Origin: VXYL01 sp963666465
Lineage (GTDB): Bacteria; Pseudomonadota; Gammaproteobacteria; Pseudomonadales; Azotimanducaceae
Assembly: GCA_963666465.1 (NCBI GenBank)
Contig: OY762824.1
Coordinates: forward strand, 496,001-560,000
Length of the DNA stretch: 64,000 bases
Direction: 5' to 3'
Shown: one piece after another, positions 34,901-42,655 of the stretch
Layout: each line of letters starts with the position of its first letter
Position numbering within the stretch: position 1 is the stretch's first letter
Notes under the pieces: model-generated
Databases searched by the model: none
What the model saw: the letters and a program-made list of their open reading frames with translations, nothing else
Told to the model about the DNA's origin: nothing
Position numbers and translations under genes: made by a program

Positions 34901-36326
34901 AGGCTCGCCGGAGGAGTGGTTGATCGGGATCCGTCTGGCGTTGCTGGACATTGCTGTGGACGTGTGTGCAGTCGGTGTCGGTGCCCCAAAAGGGCCACGG
35001 ATCGTTGGCGAGGATGTGCGCACGGCAAGTACATCCCCATTCTGGCTGACCGAACTGTGGCTTGGGGCATTCTATAGGACACCTGTACCACTGCATTCCG
35101 CGGATGGTGCGGACGCCTTGCTCGCACTTGTGGCGGCGGATTTGAAAGGACGCGCGATCCAGTTCGACGAAAGGGCTGCTACGTTGATCAGAGCAGCACG
35201 CTTTGCGTTCGACCATGACCTTGAGGCCGCATGTGAAGCTGGGTTGGAGAATGCCAGCGAATGCTTGCTTGGCTACGGGTGGAGGAAGGACATGTATGTG
35301 TTCGAGGTTATCGATGCGCTCCGAACCATGGGCGACCGCGATGACGCAGAAGCTAAGGAGACCCTCTTGGCCCTCGCCGGAGAAATCGAACATATCACCG
35401 AATACACCGATGGTGACGAAACATCCCATGCCCGGGAAGAGCTGCATAAAGCCGTAGTCGACTACTTCCCGGGCCGGACGCCACGACTCTATGCGGACCT
35501 CTTGCAGCGCCAGGAGTGGTGGCGAGCCGAGCGAGTGCTGACCATGTACGCAGAGCGCATTGAAGACGCGTCAAAGCGGCACGATGCGTTACTGTCGACC
35601 TTTCTCTCACCTGCTGAATTTAGCGTGGCTTGGGAAACTACAGCGGAGTACCCGGAGGCAAACAGAATGGATGTCCGGAGCAGGTTGGTGCGACTTGCCG
35701 GCAGAGATGGGCCAAGCGGAGCGTCTAGTGAGGGAGCAAGTTCCGAACCGACCGTCGACGTAAGTGCCTTTGCTCCTGGGCATCTGAGTGAGTTGCTCGA
35801 GTCCTTGAGGGACGAGCCATCGACCGTAGGCAGGAATGTAGTCTCGCATTGGCTAACCTATTGGGAGTCGAAGAACCGATCCGAGATTGCACTGGCAGAC
35901 ATTGATGCGCACGTTGAGAAAGGACACGCCGACTACCGTGTGAGGAGGGCATTTGACACGGTATTCGAAGTATCCCGTCGTCAAGCAGGTCGCACCACAG
36001 CGTATCGTTGGCTCGGACGAGCGAACATTGAGGGTAGGGGTTGGGCCAAATGGTGGTCCTCGTCGGAGGCGTTCGAGCAGCGGGTGCGTTCCTTTGTGTC
36101 GGACTACCGAGAGAGGTGGCGCGAGTTCGTCGTGGAAACTAGCCGCCGGGAAGTCCTTGGTGGTGCTGATGACAACGGGATCGAGGTCGGGATGTCCCGG
36201 CTGGTCTACTTCCTGGTCGAAGTTGGTGAGGTGGAGCTTGCAAGGGATCTGACGATGGAGATGGTCTCTATCTTCCGCGAAGAGGTGGCGCCACAACCCT
36301 TGTCGACACCGGAATGGGCTCGATGA
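31977..36326 (+). CDS. Avs-like STAND NTPase with N-terminal Cap4-type nuclease domain
   Basis: A 1449-residue protein. The first 100 residues resemble a Cap4/DUF4297 dsDNA endonuclease: SIRAGFAYQDLVAVEILIDF, then EAVEKGFRSIDDVVACRK and ELTQVKFT (E...D...QxK). A STAND-type NTPase follows near residue 285, with Walker A VLWGPPGRGKSTYLSH and Walker B RMVVVVDGLDHVWRE. The remaining 900 residues are helical and repeat-like without obvious domains, the usual position of a target-sensing C-terminus. This order matches Avs-type antiviral proteins. The ATG at 31977 overlaps the mod stop; an ATG at 32025 with GAGGGG upstream is the alternative. Its place in the restriction operon implies layered defence. 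Codon use looks less G+C-biased than nearby genes. Confidence 0.8.
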   Translation: MKLERSGHPSRAEGTLMSHDFKPSGSIRAGFAYQDLVAVEILIDFLRDRDRYEWVQVEAVEKGFRSIDDVVACRKDGRFELTQVKFTLDPASPDHRLDWEWLTARKGTGTSLVQKWAKTVLEHVRNSTLATAMLKTDREPDEGFGECLSGRRVDYARVPLDVQRTLREQIGSSEDVTEFFENFDFAHSRKRLDDYEEVLRARLRHELDSGGWARFKQYVETWATRRNKPGPDGRIRHFHLMRIFSPERPMALPQDFVVPVGYGVPDQEFHAELTAQCTTADGVTVLWGPPGRGKSTYLSHCVAEWGQKEGLIAIRHHYYLQLQDRSEGRFSYFAIDQSFRHQIEEAGLPTGDRSSGLGEALAHAASAAEAEGKRMVVVVDGLDHVWREDGDIAQMNELFRRLLPLPTGVRLVVGTQRVEDKYLPVPLLTKLPKDRWTELPTMSVFAVRKWLASQCAAGRVPIEEMVHRTPAETIEELATELHTISGGLPLHLVYSVEALLESGKPLTPSVVAELPVCPSGDIEVYYESLWTRLAPVSKRALHLLAGLQFAPPLHGLRSCLSGDWASVVDEAGHLLEFREASISPFHSSLFAFLRRRSEHEREFEALAAEMVRWLEQDAPAYWKRAWFWMTKAQLGDVTNLVYGPTRKWAIEWLKDAYPIDQLVHVLNTAEEAALKAADFRSLLRLRSIKVAAANARDFQTEDWGGFYEVAFSSSNDPDLAAVLRDNIPTMRVEELPAVADRRSATVRNRVVQELDRRVSARTTDGLGGGQGYSGAIVRIVARGDVAKADEIVKFAKRTGQESLIEEYARESLRAGNWGSVLAIARRQGGYELDRLAFAALCVEGIGPKGMGLAGATEPALQCLALLVDGECDGDIAVEDVSPLPTLKRWEAPLGLGTEIRRAGYRVFFGALATALAGGMPEGRTLIGQGAGTWLGKSFRELERMAGQVGADWLQEGRWPTLGEVYNSFSLRRPVAGSPEEWLIGIRLALLDIAVDVCAVGVGAPKGPRIVGEDVRTASTSPFWLTELWLGAFYRTPVPLHSADGADALLALVAADLKGRAIQFDERAATLIRAARFAFDHDLEAACEAGLENASECLLGYGWRKDMYVFEVIDALRTMGDRDDAEAKETLLALAGEIEHITEYTDGDETSHAREELHKAVVDYFPGRTPRLYADLLQRQEWWRAERVLTMYAERIEDASKRHDALLSTFLSPAEFSVAWETTAEYPEANRMDVRSRLVRLAGRDGPSGASSEGASSEPTVDVSAFAPGHLSELLESLRDEPSTVGRNVVSHWLTYWESKNRSEIALADIDAHVEKGHADYRVRRAFDTVFEVSRRQAGRTTAYRWLGRANIEGRGWAKWWSSSEAFEQRVRSFVSDYRERWREFVVETSRREVLGGADDNGIEVGMSRLVYFLVEVGEVELARDLTMEMVSIFREEVAPQPLSTPEWAR

Positions 36327-37714
36327 CTTCGACGACGGTGCTGCTCTTGCTGGAGAGGTTGCTCTGGCCGGTGCCTCGGATCCGGTGGGAGGCGGCCCGT
36401 CGTGTGGCGCGCCTAGTTCGAGCGGGCGAGGCAGGCGTCGCGGAAGCACTCCTCACGTGGATGGCGCGACGGTCGTTGGAGAGCGAAGCGCTGCTTGGGT
36501 TGGGCGTGATTCATGCGTTTGAACTCGCGCCATACTTCGATAGTGAGGATGTGGATGCGTCGGTACAAAAGCGGAGCCTGCTATCGGAATGGATGCTCAG
36601 GGCGAACCATGGCAGGCGAGGCCATGTCTTTCGCGCCTTAGTTTCGCCACGGACGCCTTTGAATGAGGAGGATGCCGAGGAGTTTGAACGGTACAAGGAT
36701 ACGGCTGTTGCCCCGATATTCTTGGAGCAGCTGAGGACGCTGGAGCGCGACGTAGGCTTCGAGTTTGTTGCACGCTGGCAGCATGATTGGACGTGGCTGC
36801 GGCAGACTGTCGGTAGGGAAATACCCGAGCCCGACTTCTTTGTCGGGTCGGACAGGGGCTATGGCGCACAGTTGCACCTGCGAACGACCGAGATTTTGGT
36901 AACGGCTTACTTGCGCACATTGGCCTATGCGATGTACGTTGGCAAGCTTGATGCGGAGCGTGCGGAAGAGTACTCGATGCAGGCGCTACCCCTGAATAGG
37001 GGCCTTGCGGACTTAGAGCCCATAGCGCGTCCTCGGTGGAGCCATCGTTTGCTGCATCGTTGGCGCGAGTGTGGGTCGCAAGTTGTCGCCCAGCTTTGGA
37101 TGGATGCGGTTCAGGATTGTGACGCGACGGACACCCTTGCAGGCTTGACGGTGGTGGAGGTCAACGAAACAGATTTCATTGAGATCGAAGTCGACATGGT
37201 TGCCGGGCGTGAAGACGTGAGTTTGGGCGGCCTAGGCGTAGAACCCCTGCTGTTACGGGGTCCGCCTGCGAGGATGGCAGGCGACATTTTCTTGGATGAG
37301 TACCTAGGGCGCGCGTTGGTAACGCCGACTAAGTTGTGTACACCCGTTTTCCCTCCGGTGTTGGGGCGCCTGGATGCCGAGGTCGCACTCCACGTCCGGC
37401 TGGCATGTTTGGGTTTGGGCTTAGTTCGTGGGCGCGTTGGTTGCCAGGACGACTGCGTAGAGTTGTCAGTAGGTGGCGATGTGGTGTCCCGTTGGAGATA
37501 CTGGTACGCCGATTGGCAACCTGCGAGACCCTTGGCTCTTCAGTCGACTGTGTGCGGAGCGACCACGGTGGCTCGACGGTGGCTCCAGACGGTCGACGGA
37601 GCGGGCCTAAGCGTGAGGCCATTCGCTCGCGTGCGTGTCGGCACGCGAGAGCACGCGTACACAGAGCACGATGTCCGAGTGGAGGAGTTCTGGATTGAAC
37701 CCGCGGATCTGTGA
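36323..37714 (+). CDS. Unknown companion of the STAND NTPase
   Basis: I do not recognise this 463-residue protein. Its ATG overlaps the STAND stop as ATGA, so it is translationally coupled; an in-frame ATG at 36314 is the alternative. The N-terminal 120 residues look helical and repeat-like (PRIRWEAARRVARLVRAGEA, then ALLTWMARRSLESEALLGLG). The middle is mixed, and the C-terminal 200 residues look beta-rich (TVVEVNETDFIEIEVDMVAG, then WRYWYADWQPARPLALQS). There is no signal peptide, membrane segment or nucleotide motif. Position suggests a partner, regulator or immunity factor for the upstream NTPase. Confidence 0.7.
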   Translation: MTSTTVLLLLERLLWPVPRIRWEAARRVARLVRAGEAGVAEALLTWMARRSLESEALLGLGVIHAFELAPYFDSEDVDASVQKRSLLSEWMLRANHGRRGHVFRALVSPRTPLNEEDAEEFERYKDTAVAPIFLEQLRTLERDVGFEFVARWQHDWTWLRQTVGREIPEPDFFVGSDRGYGAQLHLRTTEILVTAYLRTLAYAMYVGKLDAERAEEYSMQALPLNRGLADLEPIARPRWSHRLLHRWRECGSQVVAQLWMDAVQDCDATDTLAGLTVVEVNETDFIEIEVDMVAGREDVSLGGLGVEPLLLRGPPARMAGDIFLDEYLGRALVTPTKLCTPVFPPVLGRLDAEVALHVRLACLGLGLVRGRVGCQDDCVELSVGGDVVSRWRYWYADWQPARPLALQSTVCGATTVARRWLQTVDGAGLSVRPFARVRVGTREHAYTEHDVRVEEFWIEPADL

Positions 37715-38122
37715 GCGCGGAGTCTATGGGCCTTGCGCCGGGGGGCTGTGCCTGTTGGCGCACGGTCGTTTCGAGGGTTGTCGGGGTGTGACTGGCCCGA
37801 TGGTGCATGCTGACGAGAGCGTCTTTTTGGATGAGGCACCCCGGGCCGTTTCCTACACCTCCTGTCGGCTCGGTCGGGTCCACCCACAGGGCCGTCTCGC
37901 GGGGCGGGAGGCTGGTTGCAGCTTCGGTCCCTTGGTTTCTTCCCCGTCGGCGGGAAGAGCGTGGATGAGCCTTCGCTTCGAGTGGCGTGTGGGGCCGCGC
38001 CATCCGGCCGGCACGTTAGTGTTGACTTGGCCTCGATTTGAACCAACGGAAAATCAATGTGTTGAGCGTTTTTTCACGCGACGGCATTCTGCCTTCCCGC
38101 CGAGAACCGTTGAAATGTGCGG
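37715..38122. other. Intergenic gap after defence locus B
   Basis: About 400 bases between two convergent gene blocks with no convincing gene. Near 38081-38103 the stretch acggcattctgccttcccgcc resembles a worn copy of the window's palindromic repeat. Nothing else was recognised. Confidence 0.5.
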
Positions 38123-39094
38123 TCAGCACGTTGTCGGTTGACTGCGGCGGCGGCGGAGTTGCACGTAGGCATCGTTGAGTCTGGAGGCCATGTCCGCGTA
38201 GGGGAGGCGTTGCGTGGCCATGAGGCGAGGGCGGGGGGATGCGTTGGGCGCTAGTGTGTGGAGGAGGCGGATGTCGGTGATGTATGTGTCGCCGGCTTGG
38301 CCGGCGAGTTCTACCACTTGCAGGGGCACGTCGCCGTCCTGGCCGGGTTGGCGGAGGAGGCGGGCGCTGTCGGCGTTTGCTTGCGCGGCTTCGGATGGTT
38401 GCTGTTGTGGGCGAGGCCCCATCAGGAACCGGAGGTAGGGCCGGTTCTTCAGGGATTTCTTGACGTCCTTGGAGCGGCGGACACGGTCGTTCAGGAGGCG
38501 GTGGGAGCCGGCCACCACCAAGGTTGCACCCCCTCCGGGAGGGATGTCGTCGAGCAGGATGAAGACCTGCACGCCGGGCGGACCCGCGTCGCCCAGCCGG
38601 GGCACGTCCACATGCCACATGGCGTTGGGCACGAACCAATGGTGGGCGCCGGGTGGGGTGAACAGGAGTTGGGGCCGGGTCAGCGCCAGGGCGGCGCCAG
38701 ACAACGAGGTAGCTGAGCGGAGGCGGCTGCCGCCCAACTCAGTGGCGGCGGCGTGCGCTTCCGGGGAGAACATGGCTTGGAACGCCTTGGATTTGGCGCA
38801 GTTGCGTATCTGCCGCATGGGGAGGGCCTTGGTGGGGGCGAGCCAGTCGAACTTGCCCGGTGCCTCTTGCCCCGTCGGCTCCTTGGAGGGGGAGGCGGCC
38901 CAGCATCCATCTTGCCAGGCGCCAGCGTCTTCCAGAATGGCGTACACCCGGTCTCGGTTTGGGGTGATGGAGGATTGCGGAACCAGGCCTTCGATGCGGA
39001 CGATGCCACGCTCGGCGAACTCGCGGCGGATCGCGTCGTCGATTCGTGCCCGTGCGCACGGCGCTCTTTGGGGGGAGGGCGTCTGGCCCTGCAT
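38123..39094 (-). CDS. Phytanoyl-CoA dioxygenase-family protein (third copy)
   Basis: About 323 residues, Fe(II)/2-oxoglutarate-dependent dioxygenase fold. The metal-binding HxD is in AMWHVDVPRLGD, followed by VQVFILLDDIPPGGGATLVV and the PhyH hallmark VVAGSHRLLNDR. The distal His and 2-oxoglutarate Arg are in IRLLHTLAPNASPRPRLMA. The start is uncertain: ATG 39094 is preferred, but ATG 39157 gives a longer N-terminus rich in His. It is the most diverged of the three copies here. It lies downstream of an epimerase on the same strand with a REP-like repeat between. Substrate unknown; family members hydroxylate acyl chains, amino acids and natural products. Confidence 0.82.
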   Translation of the reverse strand: MQGQTPSPQRAPCARARIDDAIRREFAERGIVRIEGLVPQSSITPNRDRVYAILEDAGAWQDGCWAASPSKEPTGQEAPGKFDWLAPTKALPMRQIRNCAKSKAFQAMFSPEAHAAATELGGSRLRSATSLSGAALALTRPQLLFTPPGAHHWFVPNAMWHVDVPRLGDAGPPGVQVFILLDDIPPGGGATLVVAGSHRLLNDRVRRSKDVKKSLKNRPYLRFLMGPRPQQQPSEAAQANADSARLLRQPGQDGDVPLQVVELAGQAGDTYITDIRLLHTLAPNASPRPRLMATQRLPYADMASRLNDAYVQLRRRRSQPTTC

Positions 39095-39205
39095 CGCGCC
39101 GCAAGGCTCGCTATTGCGAACGCGCTTGGATGGCGGATGGTGGTGATGCTCATCCATGTGCTGCAGCGACGCCTGCTGTGGCTGTTGCGCGCCTAACGGC
39201 GCGGT

Positions 39206-39224
39206 GGAGGGCGAGACGCCCTCC
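39206..39224. repeat. REP-like palindrome
   Basis: ggagggc-gagac-gccctcc, the same core as the element at 5377-5415, followed by ctccagag as in that copy. It lies between the epimerase and the dioxygenase gene. Confidence 0.7.
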
Positions 39225-39309
39225 CTCCAGAGTGCGTCGGTGCGGCCTACCCCCACCGAAAAAAGGCGTCCTCGCCTTTCCTCGGTGGGGGGGAAGCTGT
39301 GCCGACGAG

Positions 39310-40416
39310 TCACCCAACCTTCGGCGTGATGATGCCAAGTTCCACGGAGCTTTCCACCACCGCCCGGATCGTGTCCTCCGCCGGGCGGATCGTCGCGCCG
39401 AGCACGGACTTGGCCTTCTTGCAGTCGTTCAGGGTGCGCGACTCGATGGTGATCGGGTCGCCTTTGCTGGTGACCGTGGCGGGCTCTCCCAAGGTGAAGG
39501 AGGGGAAGTACTCGCGGATGACCTCCGCCACTTCCGTGCCGAAGCGCATGGCCGAGCGGCCGCCGCTGCCGTGCATGACGTAGCGTGGGCCGCCCCGGGT
39601 TGCACGGTGATCGACGGTGGCTTCCGCCGCCAGCCGGTGCGCCTTCACGAGGTCGCGCACGTCGATGATGTTGTAGTACATGTCGTAGCGGGAAGGCCAG
39701 TTGGGTTCCATCCCCCCGGCGAGGCGACCGATCTGCTCGATCCACTGTCCCACTTGTGCCTTGAACAGGATCGGCCCGCAGATCATGGCGGGGTTCATGG
39801 TGATGGCGTCCCAGGCGCCGCCCGATGCGTCGGCGGCGTCGTTGATGAGGTGCTCGGTGTCCACCTTGCTGCGGGCGTAGGCGTTGCGTGGGTGCTGCCA
39901 GCGTTCCTCCGGCACGCCGTCGGACGACCAGTCGGTCTCCGTCCATTCATAGCCTTGGGGCACGGTGGCGCCCCTTGCGCCGGAGACGGCGGCCATGGAG
40001 CTTGTGTACACCATGCGCTTGACGCTGCCGCTGGCGTTGACGGCATCGATGACGTTCTGGGTGCCGGCGATGCCGCCGTTGTACACGTCGGTGGAGACAT
40101 CGCCGGAGCCGAGCGGTTGTGACTTGCCGTCCGCGGAGTTGCCGAGCACGGCGGCGACGTGGAAGACGCCGGCGCAGCCCTTGAAGGCTTCGTCGTAGGA
40201 GCCGGAGGTGAAGAGGTCGCAGCCATCGACGATGGTGATGTTCGGCAGGCGCGAGAGGTATTGCACGCAATCCTTGCCGCGCCAGGAGTTGGCATCGCGG
40301 ATGCATGCGCGCACGTCGTAGCCGTGGATGGCAAGTTCTCGAACCATGTGGCCGCCGGTGAAGCCAGAGCAGCCGGTGACGGCGACGGGGCCGTCGTGGG
40401 GAGTGATCGCGGGCAT
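39310..40416 (-). CDS. NAD-dependent epimerase/dehydratase-like (extended SDR) protein
   Basis: About 368 residues. The Rossmann motif VAVTGCSGFTGGHMVRELA is close to the N-terminus, then RACIRDANSW and VDGCDLFTSGSYDEAFKGC. The extended-SDR VFHVAAVLG segment follows, with a catalytic Ser in VYTSSMAAVSGA and YxxxK in NAYARSKVDTEHL. The best relatives by pattern are dihydroflavonol/cinnamoyl-CoA reductase-like SDRs that act on aldehydes or ketones rather than sugars. The ATG at 40416 gives MPAITPHDGPVAVTG. It follows two dioxygenase genes on the same strand after a gap containing a long palindrome. Role: oxidation or reduction in the same catabolic or biosynthetic route. Confidence 0.87.
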   Translation of the reverse strand: MPAITPHDGPVAVTGCSGFTGGHMVRELAIHGYDVRACIRDANSWRGKDCVQYLSRLPNITIVDGCDLFTSGSYDEAFKGCAGVFHVAAVLGNSADGKSQPLGSGDVSTDVYNGGIAGTQNVIDAVNASGSVKRMVYTSSMAAVSGARGATVPQGYEWTETDWSSDGVPEERWQHPRNAYARSKVDTEHLINDAADASGGAWDAITMNPAMICGPILFKAQVGQWIEQIGRLAGGMEPNWPSRYDMYYNIIDVRDLVKAHRLAAEATVDHRATRGGPRYVMHGSGGRSAMRFGTEVAEVIREYFPSFTLGEPATVTSKGDPITIESRTLNDCKKAKSVLGATIRPAEDTIRAVVESSVELGIITPKVG

Positions 40417-40477
40417 GGGGGTTCCTTGTGTTGGGTTGGATCTGTTGCCTCTAAAGAGGGCCTCTCGGAGCGGGCCC

Positions 40478-40508
40478 TGGGGGCGAGGGCATTCTGCCCT
40501 CGCCCCCA
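40478..40508. repeat. REP-like palindrome with 14 bp stem
   Basis: tgggggcgagggca-ttc-tgccctcgccccca, a perfect 14 bp stem. It lies just downstream of the dioxygenase gene ending at 40545 and upstream of the epimerase. It shares the gcgagggca...tgccctcgc core with the copy at 20775-20795. Confidence 0.8.
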
Positions 40509-40544
40509 AGAGGACCTTCGCTTCGAGACAGCCCTTCGTTCCCT

Positions 40545-41414
40545 TCAGTCGTTGCGCCCATCTTGGTCCTGACGCCACTCGGAGGCGAGTTTCGCCGCCG
40601 GGTTGCAGACGTCGCCGTCGTAGAGGACGTCGATGGGGTCGCGGCCGTCCACGCCGATGCCGAAGCGGTGGTATCCGAGCAGGCGTTGCAGCTCTTTCGG
40701 CATCTGCTTCACGGTCTCGCGGGGCACCGAGACGAGCTGGATTTCCTGCGGGCGCAGATAGCCGACGATGTGGCTCATGAAGAAGCCGAGCCGCTCGCGA
40801 TCCTTGGAGGTGTTCGCGCCGCCACCGTGCCACAGGCCGCCTTCCCACATCAGCATGGTGCCGGAGCGCATGACGACCCTCGTGGTCTCGATGTCCTGAT
40901 CCACCTTGCGGTCGTGCCACTTGTGGCTATAGGGCACGATGTGCGTGGCGCCGTTCTCGATGTCGTAGTCGTCAAGAGCGATCAAGGCGTTGCAGACGAA
41001 GTGCGGGTGCGGGCGGGGGATGGGCCAGAGGCCGTCGTCCGGATGCAGGAACTGGCGGGTTTCGCCCGGCAGGACGTTGAACAGGGTCGTCACGTTCACC
41101 TGCGTGAGTGGGCCCAGCACGCCTTCCACCAAGGCGCGGATGCGGCGGTCGAGGAAGAGGTAGTCCACGGCGCGGGTCTTGGCGAGCAGGTTGTGCGCGC
41201 GCCAGGTCTGGCCCGTGGTGGTGCCGATGGCGCGCATCTCGGTGATGGGCACTTCGGTGTCGAAGGCGTGCCGCAGCCTTGCCGCCTCCAGCGGCGAGAT
41301 GAAGTCTTCGACGATGGTGTAGCCCTGCTCCTCGATCTCGGCCACCCGTTCGGTGATGTTGAGGCCGTCGATTACGAGATCGGCCTTTTCCTGGGTCTCG
41401 GTGACGGCGTTCAC
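40545..41414 (-). CDS. Phytanoyl-CoA dioxygenase-family protein (second copy)
   Basis: A 289-residue dioxygenase. After EQGYTIVEDFISPLEAARLR, the HxD pair is in ETRQFLHPDDGLWPIP, then ALIALDDYDIENGATHIVPY with SHKWHD (PhyH GSH-like segment). The distal His is in EGGLWHGGGANTS, and the Arg in DRERLGFFMSHI. The ATG at 41414 overlaps the stop of the preceding dioxygenase (41411) by 4 bp, so the two are coupled and may act on successive steps or form a pair. The C-terminus NPAAKLASEWRQDQ is typical of marine and soil PhyH-like proteins. Substrate unknown. Confidence 0.87.
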   Translation of the reverse strand: MNAVTETQEKADLVIDGLNITERVAEIEEQGYTIVEDFISPLEAARLRHAFDTEVPITEMRAIGTTTGQTWRAHNLLAKTRAVDYLFLDRRIRALVEGVLGPLTQVNVTTLFNVLPGETRQFLHPDDGLWPIPRPHPHFVCNALIALDDYDIENGATHIVPYSHKWHDRKVDQDIETTRVVMRSGTMLMWEGGLWHGGGANTSKDRERLGFFMSHIVGYLRPQEIQLVSVPRETVKQMPKELQRLLGYHRFGIGVDGRDPIDVLYDGDVCNPAAKLASEWRQDQDGRND

Positions 41415-42493
41415 GATGCCTGCGCCTCCGCCTTCTCGCCGGACTCCTGCGCGGTGGAGCTCTCCGCCTCCGCTGCCGCGCGCTCCCGCTTCATGCGCTC
41501 GGCGCGTTCGGCGTTGCGTTCGGAGGTCATCTTGCCGTCGTGGTGCATGTAGTCGTAGGTGGGGCGGATGGTGGTGCGACCGGCCGCCGGCTCGGTGTCG
41601 AACAGGCTGCGGTATTGGTCGATGGTCTGGCCGTTCTTGGCGCCGGGTTCGGCGGCGTTCATGCGATCCATGTCCCAGTCGCTTTTGCCGAAGGGGAACA
41701 GGCTATAGACGTCCATGAGGCCGGCGAAGCGCACCGGGTTGCGGTCCAGCGCTTTCTGGGTGACGGTCTCGCGATAGGCCTCCTCGGTTTGGCGGCGACG
41801 GCGCATGTATTCGCATTGCAGGGTCATGCGCAGCCCCGACGTCTTCTTCGGACAGGAACCGTGCCAGGTGTGGTTGCCCCAGATCACCATCGAGCCGGCG
41901 GGGGCCTCCACCGGCGTGGCGCGGTCCTGCCAGTAGCGGGCGTCGTCCGGGGTCACCTGTCGCCGCCAGCGATGGCTGCCGGGGACGAAGGAGATGGCGC
42001 CGTCGTCCTTGGTGTAGTCGGTGAGCATGTAGTGCATGTTGCAGTTGTTGGCGGGCTCCGGCTGCGCCACCAAGGCCGGATCGAGGTAGTCGCCGTGGAT
42101 GCCGGTTCGCACTTCGCCCGGTCCCTTCACCCAGGCGGCGCAGAGGCTCAGCACGCAGTCGGTGCCGAGCAGCCACTCGGCGAGGCCGAGGCCCGCCGGG
42201 TTGTAGGTGAGCTTCTCGAAGATCGGGTCTTCCCAGAGCATGAAGCGCTGGATGTCGTTGATGTTGGCCCAGCGCTCTTCGGAGAGGCCGTCCGCGCCGT
42301 AGCGGCGCAGCATGGCGCGCTCCAGCGCTTGCTTGACCTCGGCGCAGAACTCCGGTGGCGCCACCTTTTCCGGCGGCACCACAGTGAAGCCGAAGGCCTC
42401 CAGTTCGCCGATGTTGGATTCGAGCCCGAGTTGCCGAAGCTCCCGATACAGCGGCGCGACCGACCCGGCCGATTTCCAGTCGCAGATCTCCAC
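41411..42493 (-). CDS. Phytanoyl-CoA dioxygenase-family protein (first copy)
   Basis: A 360-residue member of the same fold, the first gene of the minus-strand group. The HxD is in RTGIHGDYLDPA, the PhyH strand is DDGAISFVPGSHRWRR, and the distal His and Arg are in GNHTWHGSCPKKTSGLRMTL. A charged C-terminal tail (RNAERAERMKRERAAAEAES) has coiled-coil character and is absent from the other copies. It ends by overlapping the second dioxygenase gene. A 162-base divergent intergenic region separates it from the SDR gene on the other strand and probably holds the promoters for both. Confidence 0.87.
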   Translation of the reverse strand: MEICDWKSAGSVAPLYRELRQLGLESNIGELEAFGFTVVPPEKVAPPEFCAEVKQALERAMLRRYGADGLSEERWANINDIQRFMLWEDPIFEKLTYNPAGLGLAEWLLGTDCVLSLCAAWVKGPGEVRTGIHGDYLDPALVAQPEPANNCNMHYMLTDYTKDDGAISFVPGSHRWRRQVTPDDARYWQDRATPVEAPAGSMVIWGNHTWHGSCPKKTSGLRMTLQCEYMRRRRQTEEAYRETVTQKALDRNPVRFAGLMDVYSLFPFGKSDWDMDRMNAAEPGAKNGQTIDQYRSLFDTEPAAGRTTIRPTYDYMHHDGKMTSERNAERAERMKRERAAAEAESSTAQESGEKAEAQAS

Positions 42494-42655
42494 CTGTTCC
42501 TCCCGTACAACGCCCGCGTGCGACGATGTACGGGGATTCTACTTGCTGATGTGTCCGGGCGTTGAGGGGTGTGCCAACATGGGACTTTCGGAGATTGGGA
42601 GGGGGCAGGCCGCTCCCGCAAAACCTCGGCAACACAAACGATAAGGAGCAGAACG

